Both the position numbers and the translations under genes were made by a program. This document shows positions 35,413 to 47,209 of a DNA stretch of 64,000 nucleotides, piece by piece (the first letter of the stretch is position 1; each line of letters begins with the position of its first letter). The notes beneath the pieces are model-generated. The model did no database searches, had not been told where the DNA came from, and worked only from the letters and a program-made list of their open reading frames with translations. Origin of the DNA: Misgurnus anguillicaudatus (taxonomy: Eukaryota > Chordata > Actinopteri > Cypriniformes > Cobitidae); assembly GCF_027580225.2 (NCBI RefSeq), contig NC_073354.2:24449001-24513000 (forward strand), read 5' to 3'.

Positions 35413-35637
35413 TAAACATTATCCTTTAATGTCAGCTTGGACTTTATGAATTCACATTCATTCTGACTAGACTATTCGCTTTTTATATTCTATAAGGAAA
35501 CCTGAATGAATTTTTTTTATAAAAAAAAACGGATTCAGTTGTTCATACAGTAATGTCCTTGCACATTTCTTGTTTTACTGCAAACAAATGCACTACAATA
35601 AAATATTAATTAAAAGTAAACATCCTTTGATATTGGA

Positions 35638-35822
35638 AATATTGGACAGAAGCCATGTTGGCTTATTAAATAAACCAATGCTGGATTGTTTCAAAGCAAT
35701 TGTTTCAACTCTTGGTTGAGTTAACAACAACCCAGCAATAGATTTATTTATAACCCAACATGTGTTCTGTCCAATATTTACCCAGCATTGGGTTAAAAAT
35801 AACCCAGCATAATTTAGAGTGT
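35638..35822. mobile_element. 'AACCCAGCA' MITE fragment 1
   Basis: It carries several direct and inverted copies of AACCCAGCA / TGCTGGGTT-like words. The same motif set occurs at 44277-44396 and 59955-60105. The ends are not sharply defined. Confidence 0.6.
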
Positions 35823-36726
35823 ATGCAAGAAACAGTTTTTGTTATATTTGCAAAGACGGACATCTTATGAAGAACGTTTTTACAGCCTGTAAAGCTTCAT
35901 TTCCAATTCACAGCTAGTAAAATGAATTATGGTGCACAGTTTAAAGCACTGAACGCTACAATTACACTGCATATCATATAATCTATCAACAGTAATGAAG
36001 ATAATGGAGGAAATTAGAGTGTCAAACAACAAAATGGCTGCTATTGTAACAACTTACCAAAAATGAAAAGTTCAAAACTCAAACAATACTCTACACTAAG
36101 TCTTGTTAACATGTGACATGAAAAGCAAAAGAAAAAAGAAAGATTGGTGTGCTAGTATACTATGAACAAAGAGATAAGTAAAAAAGTAGAATAGAGATTA
36201 GAGGTCAATAACACATTATCAGTCAGGCAGATATGAATTGATTATACCTAACAGTAAAAATGAAAGTGATTTTGCGAAGGATGTAGACAGATTCAGACAC
36301 AAAACAGCTGATGCATATGTACTGTAAGCACTTCAAAATCCACACTATAGAAAAATGGCATTACATGTTTTCAAATTATGCGTGCAGGCACTTTAAGATG
36401 TAAAATGTGCAGAGACAACATTTTAATTCTTGATAGCAGAAGGCAGAAATGATCTCCAGTGCGTCATAGCACCACAGTAGAATAAAGTTATTCCAAGATT
36501 ATTATGTAGCTCATTATGTAGTAGATGTGTCGACTTGTTCATTAAGGTTTTCAATGTGGCTATCATTCACTGCTCTACTGGGTAATGGTAATGAGATAGG
36601 ACCTAGCTGATCAATTAGTTTAGGGATTCATATATACAACCTACTATTTTAAATGACATGATTGTACGATCCAGTCAAATCCAGTCACCAATTCGGGTGG
36701 ACTCTTAAATTTTCCTCTACCTCATG
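35823..36726. other. Single-copy-like stretch
   Basis: Nothing recognised. Confidence 0.5.
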
Positions 36727-36734
36727 TGGTAGAG

Positions 36735-37626
36735 CAGGGGTTCTCAAAGTTTACATTCAAAGGTCCAAATCTGAATTCTCATCATTTTCATAGGTCCGGA
36801 AAAACTTTATGTAAATCATTTGTTTATAAAACAAATCAACACAACAGTTTGGGAAAAACATAAGTGTATTTTGCATTTAAAGTAAATTTTTTTTTTAAAC
36901 ATAAACACAAGAAATATGCCAAAAGTAAACAGGTGCAAAATACAGGGCAACCTAATTAGAGAAATGGCACAGTTTGTTCTTCATCAGATGCATAAACCAT
37001 GGCAAAAAAAGTGTGGTTGGTAGGCAGAGACACTGACCAAAATTAGGGGTGCAGTGTGTGCACCTATAAATTGGCTGATGATGCTTGCTATGCTTCTCAA
37101 TGAATTACGGTGAAATGCCGCTACATCCAAAAGCCAGGGGGCGCTCTCGGGCAGAAACTTAATAAGCGAAGAACCAGACACACGCAGCTCCAGGAGATGT
37201 CTTAAGGATATATTTATATTGCTGTTCTTCAAACCTTTTCAGGTATTTTCATGATAATAAAAAAAATGTATAAAGATTATGTTTGACGAGTGTGGCTTTT
37301 TCAAATGCATGTTTTAAACAACTCAAACCAACAGTGATTTCAGATTGATAAGGACTTACTGATCAAAAGCGTAGATGGCTACAGCGTCACACAGGAAATT
37401 TTTAAATAACTCGTTTTATTTTCGGACCAGGAATACTCTTAAATCTAAAAATAAAAAAACTTAACCAATTGTTTACAAGTTTAATATGCATTTTTAAAGT
37501 AGCAAATGGACACATTTATCAGTCACACAGAAATTAATGCACTTGTAATATGAAGTGGACGCGGGTCCGGATCAAGTTCCCGTCGGGTCCGGATTCGGAC
37601 CGGAGTCCGGACTTTGAGAACCCCTG
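36735..37626. mobile_element. hAT-type element with perfect 8-bp duplication, 892 bp
   Basis: The termini CAGGGGTTCTCAAAGTTTAC and CCGGACTTTGAGAACCCCTG are inverted. TGGTAGAG flanks both sides exactly (36727-36734 and 37627-37634). Subterminal GGTCCGGA repeats occur on both sides. No transposase frame remains. Confidence 0.93.
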
Positions 37627-37750
37627 TGGTAGAGCATAACTATAGTCATATGTCAATTCCCAGAAAACACATGTGTATATGTTAAAACAAATGTATATAG
37701 TGTGTATGTGGGTCTATTCAATTAAAGAAATAAAACATGTTCTGTCACTT

Positions 37751-38290
37751 TTATAGAACACCTATTGTCCGATTCACGTTTTTACATTTCCTTTGGTGTG
37801 TAAGTGTGTATTAGTACATGTTAACAATATGCAAAAGGTGCAAACCCCAATGTAAACGATGACGCGAGTTATCATCTCCAACGTAAATCTCTTTTCTTGT
37901 ACTACAACATAGACAAAATTTGTAGGCAACAGTTTACTTCCTGGAATTGGTGATGTAGACAAGATCGACATTATCATAATTCCTCACACTTTGACTCATA
38001 TCCTGTAAGTTAACTCCTGTTAGCATTGCATTGTGACCAGATCTTTCAAACATGGTAAGGAGCGTCACATTTCCGGCTGACGTCAGAGGTATTCAGGCCA
38101 GTCACAACGTACAGATTAGCTGGCCAATCAGGGACACAGAGCTTTTTAAATCCGTGCGTTTAAGGAAGAGAGTGAAATCTCCAAAAATGTACGGTATTTG
38201 GAAAATAATAATAAACCACGCGAACACATTGTATTATACCAAATACACAAAATAACATTGTTTTTTTTCAATAAAATAGGTGCTCTTTAA
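37751..38290 (-). mobile_element. TTAA-type MITE family A, copy 4
   Basis: It is reverse-oriented: left TTATAGAACACCTATTGTCC, right AAAATAGGTGCTCTTTAA with intact TTAA (38287-38290). It shares CAGTTTACTTCCTGGAATTG and GCTGGCCAATCAGG with the plus-strand copies. Confidence 0.82.
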
Positions 38291-39186
38291 TAAAGACATC
38301 TAGTAGATGAATGCTTGTGAATAATAGTGTGAAGACTTAATTATCTGTCAAATGGGTAAACAGATGAGGTCAGAAACAAGTCAGTCAATGAAGACCTAAT
38401 GAAACCGATGAGGTCATTATAGAGGTGACCAATAAGATATTACAGGTCAACAAACAACTCTATATAAACCAGTTCCTACTTGCTGATTGAAATCTGACTT
38501 ATGTGACTTATCAACTTATGTTGCCAAAAAATGACAGAAACCAGAGGAAATCTGTAATTGTTTTGTATTTGTAACATAAAAAAATATTGTTTTCCTGCAA
38601 TATATATTGCGATAGGAAAAATAGGATGTTTTACCAGATTACTTAAAAATATATAAAGCATCTCTGTCAAAAATGAAATAATGATACTGACCGAATGTTC
38701 TCGCCACATATTATACATTCATTAAATAACTTTGCTTCAAATAAAAAATACCTTTTTTTGCATAATCCATGCAAAGGCTCAATGATATTTCAAGTGCAGT
38801 TTTACGTGGTTAAAGGTTTACCGAAAATATTATTTTAAGATGTGCCATCTGATGTAAATATAAAACAGGGTTAACAAAACAGATACATTTCCTTTGTACA
38901 AACAGTATTGACCCAGGGGTATACACCATTTATTTTCAATTATCTTAAGAGTCTGTACCATCTTTTATTGGTTTCGTTTATTGATTTCCTGTGGACCACA
39001 GATGCATTTTTTAATCTGTTATGGACTGAAAAGATATGCTGCTGTGTTAAACTGCACATGCTGACCTTGGTTTATTACGGTATACTCTGTGGATTTACTA
39101 ATAAAGATATCTTGCTTATGTGTGTTACAATGAACAAAAACCTTTTTATTCAAGTATTAAATTCACTCTTGAAATCATAAATGTTA
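38291..39186. other. Single-copy-like stretch
   Basis: Nothing recognised. A 90-codon frame at 38908-39180 is hydrophobic but has no supporting motif. Confidence 0.45.
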
Positions 39187-39577
39187 TTAAGGTGCAGTGT
39201 GTAATTTTTAAAATGATATCTTGACAGAAATGCTAAATAATATACAAAACTATATAATCAGGTGTGTATAAAGACCTTTTTATAATGAACCATTATGTTT
39301 TTGTTACCTTAGAATAAGAGACGTTTTTATCTACATACACCGAGGGTCCCCTTACGTGGAAGTCGCCATTTTGTGCCGCCATGTTTCTACAGAAGCCCTT
39401 AACAGACAAACTTTTTTTTACTAAGTTGTCTCCGTTGATGACATGTTTTTCTGGTGGTGGCTATCGTAGCTTCTCTATGCACTTTAAAAGCGAGGGGTGA
39501 GCAGTGAACTGAGCTGTTGGTTGCAAATCGCAACCTCACCACTAGATGCCGCTAAAATTTACACACTGCACCTTTAA
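39187..39577 (+). mobile_element. TTAA-type MITE 'GTGCAGTGTGTAA', copy 2
   Basis: TTAA at 39187-39190 and 39574-39577; TIRs TTAAGGTGCAGTGTGTAATT and AATTTACACACTGCACCTTTAA. It contains GAGGGTCCCCTTACGTGGAA and 'cgccattttgtgccgcc'. Confidence 0.88.
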
Positions 39578-40094
39578 AGTGAAATATTAGCCATTTTAAA
39601 GGACAGTTCAATGTTATAAAGGTCAAAGGTTAAGTGATGTCCTCCCAGAACAGCAATTAGGCAGTAAATGCATTTTTTTTTGGTATCTTTCTTTTTCAAT
39701 CTACAATCTAAATCATTAAAAACAGAAAATCAATTTTAGGCATTCTGCCCAGTTTCAGGCATTTGGTTCAATAATCAGGAAATAATTGAATACAACTGTC
39801 AGAATACCACTACACTTAAAATACGTTCAAATAAAAGGGTATAATGTGGAGCATTAAGGTGATATGTTTTATTTAAGGTGATAATCTTTTTCAGAATGAC
39901 TAAGGCTTGTAAAGCAGAAAGGTAATTATAGCGTAATATACATTTAGGACAGATTTATTTATAACACTTACTTTACACTGATCTGTACAAGTTCACAGGT
40001 GTGAAAAGATGATATGACACACAGCAGCTGAGAAATCGCACATATACATACAATAACTCGTTCATAAGTCTGGAATGATGTTAAGATGTCTACA
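39578..40094. other. Unassigned spacer
   Basis: Nothing recognised between the two MITE copies. Confidence 0.5.
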
Positions 40095-40514
40095 TTAAAG
40101 GCGGGGTGCACGATTTTTGAAAACCGCTTTGGAAGAGGGAGTCGGACGACTACCAAAACAAACTTGAAAGAAATGCAAAATAATATACAAAACTATATTA
40201 TCTGTGGTGTATAAAGACCTTTAAAAATGAACCGTTATGTTTTTATAACCTTAGAATGAGACATTTTTATCTATAACACCGAGGGTCCCCTTACACGGAA
40301 GTCGCCATTTTGTGCCACCATGTTTCTACAGAAGCCCTTAACGGACAAACTTTTTTAATAAGTTGTCTCCGACGATGAAATGTTTGTCCGGTGGGGGCTA
40401 TCGTAGCTTCTTTATCCATTTCAAAAGCGAGGGTTGGGCAGTGGACTGAGCCGTTGGTTGCAATTTGCAACCTTACCACTAGATGCCGCTAAAATTTACA
40501 CACTGCACCTTTAA
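40095..40514 (+). mobile_element. TTAA-type MITE 'GTGCAGTGTGTAA', chimeric copy 3
   Basis: From about 40165 it follows 39187-39577 closely to the same right end (AATTTACACACTGCACCTTTAA, TTAA 40511-40514). The left end differs: TTAAAGGCGGGGTGCACGAT, which belongs to another teleost TTAA family. The element is therefore a two-family composite with valid TTAA at both ends. Confidence 0.8.
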
Positions 40515-41282
40515 GCAAATACTGTTGAAAGAATTGAGTCAAGCTAGAACACTTACTTGTGCTATGCAAGTCTTTAAGCCTGCAGCAAGTGTATGCAATC
40601 TATGTCTCCTTCAGCCGTTTGTTTGTGGCAAAATTTCGACCTCCGCCTCTTACTACGCAATAGTGACAAAAATACACAAACAGGACAAAAATACACAAAC
40701 AGGAGTATCTATATCAAACTAGTATGCGTGGCCACGAGCTATCACAAAGAAGGGCTTGAAAGTACAGATGCACATATTAAAACCTACCCCATCACTTAAA
40801 CTACCTCGGATAGTTGGTGATGTGCCGCATCAAAATATTGAATTTAGAGCACAGTAGCCACCGCCTTCCAAGTGTCTTTGGTCAGCCAGGCGCAAAAACT
40901 CAATTTAGTGGTAATGATTACTTTATTGACAAGCCTGTGGCTTTAACACTGTGGTATTGGAAAGCAAACCTCTCTGCAGCTCCAGCTACGAAGAGAGAAC
41001 TTAAAGAGTAGATGCTTAAAAATAAATCATAGCTCTCTCAAAGGAGAAGAACTGTACAGCAAAACCATCTGTCAAACAACTGTGTTTCTACTGAATGTAA
41101 ACATTCGTTTGTATGCGTGTTAGTACAGCTTATTAAATTATTCATTATATGGACTTGAGTTTATGCATGCTGTTTCAGCTGATAAAAGCAATAAGGCAGT
41201 CGATGCTGTGCATTACGCTAAAGGTGTCTTCACAGAAGAACCGTTTTTGATTACCCAAAGATTCCCTTTACAGTCTCATTGT
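40515..41282. other. Single-copy-like stretch
   Basis: Nothing recognised; a short direct duplication of 'aaaaatacacaaacagga' occurs near 40668-40702. Confidence 0.5.
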
Positions 41283-41710
41283 GGGTTCACACCAGCCACG
41301 TTTGAGGCGTCAAATTTGCTTTACAGCGTCTAGTTTGCCACTTGAACATTTTGAGTTTACTCGCTTCATTCACGCGTGAAAACCGCGCGTGGAATTCTAG
41401 TTATCAAGACATTCATGCGGAAATTCACGTCATGGGAGGGGCTTCTGCGACTCCGCTCGTTTCCTGTAATCACTACTAGAGCAAGCTCCTGATTGGTAAC
41501 GCGGTGCGTTTTTCTGCCAAAGTTAAAAATTTTCAACTAGCGCGTTTCCCGTGGCAACGCTCAATGAGGCGGAATCACGTCTACCACGTCGTGCTAAACG
41601 CCTCATTCGAGTTGCGAGACCTCCAGTCGTGTGTCAACGCGTCTTTACATTGACTTAACATTGAAATCACTTGCGCTTGATGCCTCTACCGCTGCTGGTC
41701 TGAACGCAGC
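41283..41710 (+). mobile_element. 'GGGTTCACAC' MITE, copy 2 (Harbinger-like)
   Basis: It is a same-orientation relative of 23126-23526, sharing GGGTTCACACCAGCCACG, TTTACTCGCTTCATTCACGC and ACTAGAGCAAGCTCCTGATT. It carries an extra segment 'caatgaggcggaatcacg' absent from copy 1. Confidence 0.72.
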
Positions 41711-41751
41711 ATTAAAACCTTTTCTTTGTTACCTTTTTACAAAGAAATGTA

Positions 41752-42161
41752 TGTAGCCCGTCATGTGTGTGGTTTGTAATTTCAAAATATGTGTTCGGCG
41801 GGTCGAGTGAGCCTATGTGCATCACGTGTTTTGTCAAAATAAGTGCCTGCTGCGGAGGCGTCTAAAGGGTTTATGATAAAAAAGATGCTCGCATTTGCCA
41901 AATACTCGCATACTCTCATGCATAATCAGAGGTTACTGTTAAGGGAGTGTCTTGCATGTATTTTGTGAGCGTCTATTTTTATCATAAACGGTTTTGACGC
42001 GTGTGCAGCAGGCACTTATTTTGACAAAACACGTAATGCATGTAATGGTTCACATGACGCAACAAACACATTTTTTGAAAATACAAGCAACACACATGAC
42101 ACTCCGAACACATATTTTGAATTTGCCCCCCTCAGAAGAGCAGTCACGAGCCGCGCCACTG
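41752..42161. mobile_element. hAT-like MITE with CCGCCACTG end, copy B
   Basis: It is the reverse complement of 3660-4118 over most of its length. It retains the outer end GTCACGAGCCGCGCCACTG at 42143-42161; the other end fades after 'gtagcccgtcatgtg'. Copies A and B complement each other: each keeps the terminus that the other has lost. Confidence 0.7.
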
Positions 42162-43320
42162 CCTTCTTATAGTTTGTAGTATTTATCCAATACAAAGTAC
42201 ATTATGTACAACAATACAGTACACCTTTGTACAGTACACTGATTTTTTTACCATGATCTGTAGTGACTTAATATCAAAAAAGTCTTGTTTGGTAGTTTAT
42301 TATTCTTTGTTTGTAACAATTGGTGTTTGTATTTGACATGGTTCAGTGTGCAGCGTGAAAAAAGTCACGTCCCACACAGACACTGTATATAATTAAAACC
42401 TGTCAGGATGAAGATAGCGATCTGTCTGTGATTCTGCTTTTGGAGAGTGCAGAAGCGATTGTTTAAGATTTATCATCAGCAGTTCTGTAGTGTTTATCTG
42501 TAGTGTATTGATTAGCCAGGCTGTATGTTATTCATGCTCTCGTGAATAACAAAAAGAAAGTGCTGACTAGTGTTATGAAATATCACACATAAGGCTTTTC
42601 TTAATTCCACTGCTATTCCCCTTTACTCTGCTTAACCCCCCCCTCTCTCTCTCTAATAAGAGATCCATTGAAGTGTGTCAGTGAAGAGGATTACTAATTC
42701 TTCTAAGCTGTCTTCCTCCGAGGAAAGCTCACTTTTTAGTTTCCTCCTTTTGCTCAATGCCTTCACAGCTGCAAATCCCAGACTGGTGGGGAGACAAAAA
42801 AACAAAGCGATTTATAACACAGCTTTAAAGAGTCAGGTCTGACTGTAGAAATGTGAGAACATTAAATTTGAGATTATTGATGTGTTGTACTTCTGTCAAG
42901 TCACTAGTTATCACACTTTTTACTCCAGTGAATATTTCAAAGATTCGGTTTTCTTTGAAAGTCAGATTCTATACAGGCATATAAATCAAAGTTTGGAATG
43001 GAAAATAATCAAACGTTTCATATTTCAGTTTATTAACTTGTTTAGACAACATGCTCTAATAGACCAAGAAAGCAGGCTTTTTTTCAGAAAAATACTACAA
43101 AATAAAAAATAAAAAACCCTGAAACAATTATGAAACAAAACAATTATTCAATCAATAAAGAAATTTTGGATTTTGTTCTACAATACAAAAAACACAAAAA
43201 ACACACACACACACAAAAAAAACAAATACTAACCTTTGTAACTTTTTATAATTGTATTATTGAGAATAAGGGTTTAAAAGGCATTTGTGGTTCCCCCAAA
43301 AACCCTTAAGTCACAGCTTC
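42162..43320. other. Single-copy-like stretch
   Basis: A short CT-run near 42640 and an A/CA-rich tract near 43185-43225 are the only repeats. No gene supported. Confidence 0.5.
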
Positions 43321-43600
43321 TTAAAGTCCCCATGAAATTCAAATGAATCTTTTTCCCTTTTAGTATAGATACCCCTTAAGGATATATATAAACTGGTATG
43401 ATCCAAAACGCTGACAAAATTCATATTTGGTAGAAATAGGCATTTAAAACCTACAGTTTTAGAAAGTGTGCTAAATAAAGTCTTGAATTTTTATGACATA
43501 ATCCTACACTTCCGGTCCAATCAAATGCTCTCTAGATGCTGAAGCGTCCCGCTCCCTACATTGCACGGAAGATCCGCCTGAAGTTACAAAAGAAAAACAA
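43321..43600 (+). mobile_element. TTAA-type MITE, left part only
   Basis: It starts TTAAAGTCCCCATGAAATTC, typical of a teleost TTAA MITE, and includes 'acttccggtccaatcaaatg'. The right TIR and TTAA are not present before the next foldback. Confidence 0.5.
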
Positions 43601-43844
43601 AAACTTTTATTCTGCAAATGATTAGTTGCGATTAATCGTTTTGCAGCTCTAAAACGAAATGCTAATGATTACTTAAAAAAAAGGAGTTGGGTTAAAAACC
43701 ATTATAACCTATAGAGACAGAGCGCACTGGGTCATAACCTGAAAACCACACCCACCGGGGGGAAACAATCCATTCGTCTCCGTTGGCTTTGTGTGTCGTG
43801 GGGCTGCCTCCTTGTCATTTCTGGCTTGTAGCAGAAGCAGAATA

Positions 43845-43914
43845 GTGCCTAGAAGCTGCTGTGTGACAAGATGTACAGCTAAAAAGCCAAAAAACCCAGA
43901 AATAAGTTTTTATT
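43845..43914 (+). pseudogene. THAP-domain N-terminal fragment, left arm
   Basis: The plus-strand frame reads VPRSCCVTRCTAKKPKNPEI followed by SFY and then a stop. It begins with GTG where the other arm has ATG. The P-x-S-C-C-x3-C start and the aromatic SFY about 20 residues later match the first half of a THAP C2CH zinc finger. The stop and absent distal Cys-His pair make it non-functional. Confidence 0.6.
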
Positions 43915-44005
43915 AGCTGTCGACCCCAAAAAACGAGCGTTTAAAGACACAAAAGTGAAAAACAGGGAACTTTTTATAGTACTAATATTAGTAGAACTGC
44001 GCCCA

Positions 44006-44143
44006 CTAGAGGGAAACGTAGTCGCCGATCCAATTTTTTCTCTTTAAAGACTGGGTTTTACGGCTTGACAGCTTATAAAAACTTATTTCTGGGTTTTTTG
44101 GCTCGTTAGCTGTACATCTTGTCACACAGCAGCTTTTAGGCAT
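44006..44143 (-). pseudogene. THAP-domain N-terminal fragment, right arm
   Basis: The minus strand from the ATG at 44143 reads MPKSCCVTRCTANEPKNPEI, continues SFYKLSSRK and SLKRKNWIGDY, and stops at 44006. THAP domains begin with M-P-x-x-C-x(2-4)-C, have an F-Y/F-R/K-F/L-P segment, and a K-W-I motif near residue 35-40; the first Cys pair, the FYKL and the K-x-W-I are visible here. The distal C-x2-H pair and the AVPTIF box are missing. THAP domains occur in P-element and Kolobok transposases and in host genes; the context here suggests transposon cargo. It is 45 codons and is duplicated in inverted form in the other arm. Confidence 0.65.
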
Positions 44144-44276
44144 TATTCTGTTTTTTGTTATAAGCCAGAAATGACAAGGAGACGGCCTCTCGCAATACAA
44201 AGTCAATGGAGAAGGTTGGATTGTTTTCCCCCCGGTGGGCGTGGTTTTCAAATTAGCATAACTGCGCCCTGTCTCT

Positions 44277-44396
44277 ATGCTGGGTTGTTTCAGCCCAAAA
44301 TGCTGGGTCAAACATAAAAACAATTCTGATTTAATTTAACCCAGCTGCTGGGTTTTTCCCAAATTTTGACCCAAATAACCCAGCATTTTTCAGAGT
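44277..44396. mobile_element. 'AACCCAGCA' MITE fragment 2
   Basis: It starts TATGCTGGGTTGTTTCAGC and ends AATAACCCAGCATTTTTCAG, with internal TAACCCAGCTGCTGGGTTTT, an almost perfect palindrome. It abuts the TTAA element that follows. Confidence 0.7.
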
Positions 44397-44816
44397 TTAA
44401 AGGGAACACATCGTGAAAATCTGACTTTTTCCATGTTTAAGTGCTATAATTGGGTCCCCAGTGCTTCTATCAACCTAGAAAATGTGAAAAAGATCAACCC
44501 AGTAAATTAGTTTTAGAAACCATTCTCTGCAAGCATGTGAAAAAGTAATTGCAATTTGGCTCCCCTTATGATGTCAGAGGGGGATAATACAGCCCCTTAA
44601 TCTGCACTATCCAACCAAGGCACTGCCATTTAGTGCAGAGATCAGCATAATTGCATTTAAAGGGACACCCAAAACGGCACATTTTTGCTCACACCTACAA
44701 ATTGGCAATTTTAACATGCTATAATAAATTATCTGTGGAGTATTTTAAGCTAGAACTTCACATATGTACTTTGGGGAAACTCAAGATTTATTTTACATCT
44801 TAAAATGTCCCTTTTA
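44397..44816 (+). mobile_element. TTAA-type MITE family D, copy 1
   Basis: The left is TTAAAGGGAACACATCGTGA (TTAA 44397-44400); the right, AAAATGTCCCTTTTA, has a decayed target. It is the mirror-orientation relative of 61670-62085, sharing GGGTCCCCAGTGCTTCTATC, 'ctctgcaagcatgtg' and 'ttagtgcagagatcag'. Confidence 0.82.
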
Positions 44817-46257
44817 CGGATGCTATTTGTTAAGTCTTTTAGTAGGCTTTAATAAACAACTCAAGACTGATAATTTGTTTTGATTACAAATTGATTTCAA
44901 CAACAGGTATTTTAGGTGACTTACTTTTTTATAGCTGACAAGCGACAGCTTTAACTTATTTTGAAGGACAAACAATCCATTTCTGCTCAACAGCCACATT
45001 TATCTCAGCATGCCAAGCAAAGGCAAACATACTAATGCTAATCAGGAAAAACAATTGGATCGATCTCGCAACAATGAGCCTCAAATGAAAGAATGACGCA
45101 AAGACAAACAGAGAGAGAGGAGAGGTGAAAGTGACTGAATCTGTGTTCCTTCTTGAATATTTGATCACATCAGTTTGTTGCGTTTAAGTATGCTGTAGCT
45201 ATTGTTCTTGTCTAATCAGTATTGAAGGCATCACAGGAAGGTAATTGTGATTGAGGGAGTCTGAGTGGGTTTGTGTCACCATCCTGCTCAGAGCTACATG
45301 GGCTTCTCACATCTGATTTGCATAACTGTGTTTTAATCAAGTTTATAATTATCAGCTGCTTTCGCCCCCTGATCTGTAAAATAAATGCGATGTTTTGAGA
45401 GCAATGAAGAGAGAGGAATGGGAATTTATTGGAACGGCTGGAGAAGCAGGGGGTAACGTGAGTCATTGCGTGTTTATGAATTTGTCTGCATTTACGATGC
45501 TTTGTTGTGCACCACAGGTACCACAGGCAGTGCACCTGTTCAAATGGCATAATAATGACGCACATGATTGTGCGTTAAATGCAGTCACTGTTTCCTCAAG
45601 GGCGGTAACAGAGAAAAAACTGATTGACAGAAGTCATGGTGGAGTTTTGCCTGGATTTTAGCTGTTGTAGTTAAGGATTAAAGCACCACCTAAGGGCTGC
45701 AGATACCTGATTAAGCTGGCAGGAAACAAAATCATCTTCAAATAGCTGCTTAGCAAAAATCCGCAATGAGATTTGTCACTAATGTGTGTTCCTGTTTGCT
45801 CCAGCACTAGGTTAGTTTGAGGAACAGACTGTTTTGTCATTTAAAGAGACAGTCAATTCATGATTTCCAGTTTATATTATCTCACGAGACTGGCTTAATT
45901 TTATCATCTGGTTTCGTGAAGGATGACTCTTTGGGATGTAGGGATAGGGATATAGCCTATAAAAGTCTATTTCAGAATACTAGCTCCTGCCATCTGCACC
46001 ACATGCGTTGTGGTGCTGAACTACTGCAGTAACATGGAAAATTTGAACAATGTCTTTACTACATTGCTGGGCCTTGAAGTTGAAAGTGATAGTTGCATTG
46101 CAGGACCGATCACACAGAACACATTTTTAATGGTTAAAAACGTGATATAGACCATGCTGCCTTTATTTGATTTTATATTGCTAGGCAATCACCAAGGCAA
46201 CTGTGCTGTCAATCAAATATTGATGCGTGAGCGCTCTTAAAACTTTGGTTTGCTGTT
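44817..46257. other. Single-copy stretch with candidate conserved non-coding block
   Basis: No gene or transposon. The part around 45480-45600 has balanced composition with CACCTG, CAAATG and ATAATGACGC words; it is a candidate conserved block only. Confidence 0.4.
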
Positions 46258-46432
46258 AACTCTTTCCTCGCCAGCGGTTTTTTAGAAGTTGCCAGCCAGT
46301 GCCAGCATTTTTCATGATTTTCAAAGTTTAATGCCTTTCAGAAAATGTTCTTCTTTAAAAATATAAACATACAATATATTAAATGAAAGAACAGACCCTC
46401 TGCTAAAAAAATTGTTTAATCCTACCATTTTA
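46258..46432 (-). mobile_element. 'TTAACTCTTTCC' repeat, truncated copy 3
   Basis: It starts TTAACTCTTTCCTCGCCAGC; the following 'cagaaaatgttcttc' and GAACAGACCCTCTGC are the reverse complement of the right half of 14443-14947. It ends internally. Confidence 0.7.
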
Positions 46433-46441
46433 AATGACCAT

Positions 46442-47209
46442 GGGCCCTATTTTAACGATCTAAGCGCATTGTCTAAAGCGCACAGCGCAACGTCTAAATG
46501 GGCGTGTCCGAATCCACTTTTGCTAATTTAACGATGGGAAAAATGGTTTGTGCGCCGAGCGCATGGTCGAAAAGGGTTGGTCCTATTGTAATGGGAGTAT
46601 TTTGGGCGTAACGTCCAGTAAACCAATGAGAGTCACAGCTCTCATCCCCTTTAAAAGCAAGTTGCGCTGGCGCTATGTCTAATCCCTTAACTGAAAAACT
46701 AAGCGGAGGAAGAAGATCCCCAGTTTAAGATTAATGTTAAATAATTGTGTTGTTTTTCACTTGTATTGAAATTGTTATTTTTTTATTAAAACCTTTAAAC
46801 CCCGTTTTCATTTAGTCATGGAAGTGAAAAAGCAGGCTTGTAATTGCTTTAAATGTATGGCTATCCAATATCATCAAAAAATCATTTACAAGTATGTAAG
46901 ATAAGGTTTGTACTCTAAAAATACTTTATTTGTAACAAACAGGAGATAAAGAATTTAGAAACGGCTCTCCTCACGTTTCAGCACTTTGGACAGCGTTTTT
47001 TTAGCAAAGAGTTTTTTTAAGCATTACTTAAAAATGTTTCTCATCTCACCATATCCACAGGTACAGAGTCATCATATACAATAAATTTGCGAGGTAGCAT
47101 TAAAAAAACATTTAAAAACAGACGTGAATGTGAAAATTAGGGTGGAAACTAGCGAAAGACACTTGCGTCGCGCATTGCGCTGCATTGCGCCGGGTGTAAG
47201 ATGGAGCCC
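46442..47209. mobile_element. PIF-Harbinger MITE with CAT duplication
   Basis: The left GGGCCCTATTTTAACGATCT and right CGGGTGTAAGATGGAGCCC are imperfect TIRs, and subterminal 'aagcgc' and 'attgcgc' words face each other. CAT flanks both sides (46439-46441 and 47210-47212), a 3-bp duplication. No coding remnant was recognised. It is related to 62174-63347. Confidence 0.8.

Larger units (their letters stand above)
43707..44282. mobile_element. Foldback carrying THAP-like fragments in both arms
   Basis: The left arm (about 43711-43915) and right arm (about 44085-44281) are inverted: CACACCCACCGGGGGGAAAC against GTTTTCCCCCCGGTGGGCGT, and AAAAAACCCAGAAATAAGTT against AACTTATTTCTGGGTTTTTT. The spacer is about 170 bp. 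Each arm encodes the same zinc-finger start (43845-43914 plus strand, 44006-44143 minus strand). Confidence 0.78.

Noticed and set aside
38908..39180. 90-codon hydrophobic frame
   Set aside because: AT-rich codon use explains the hydrophobicity; no conserved motif.
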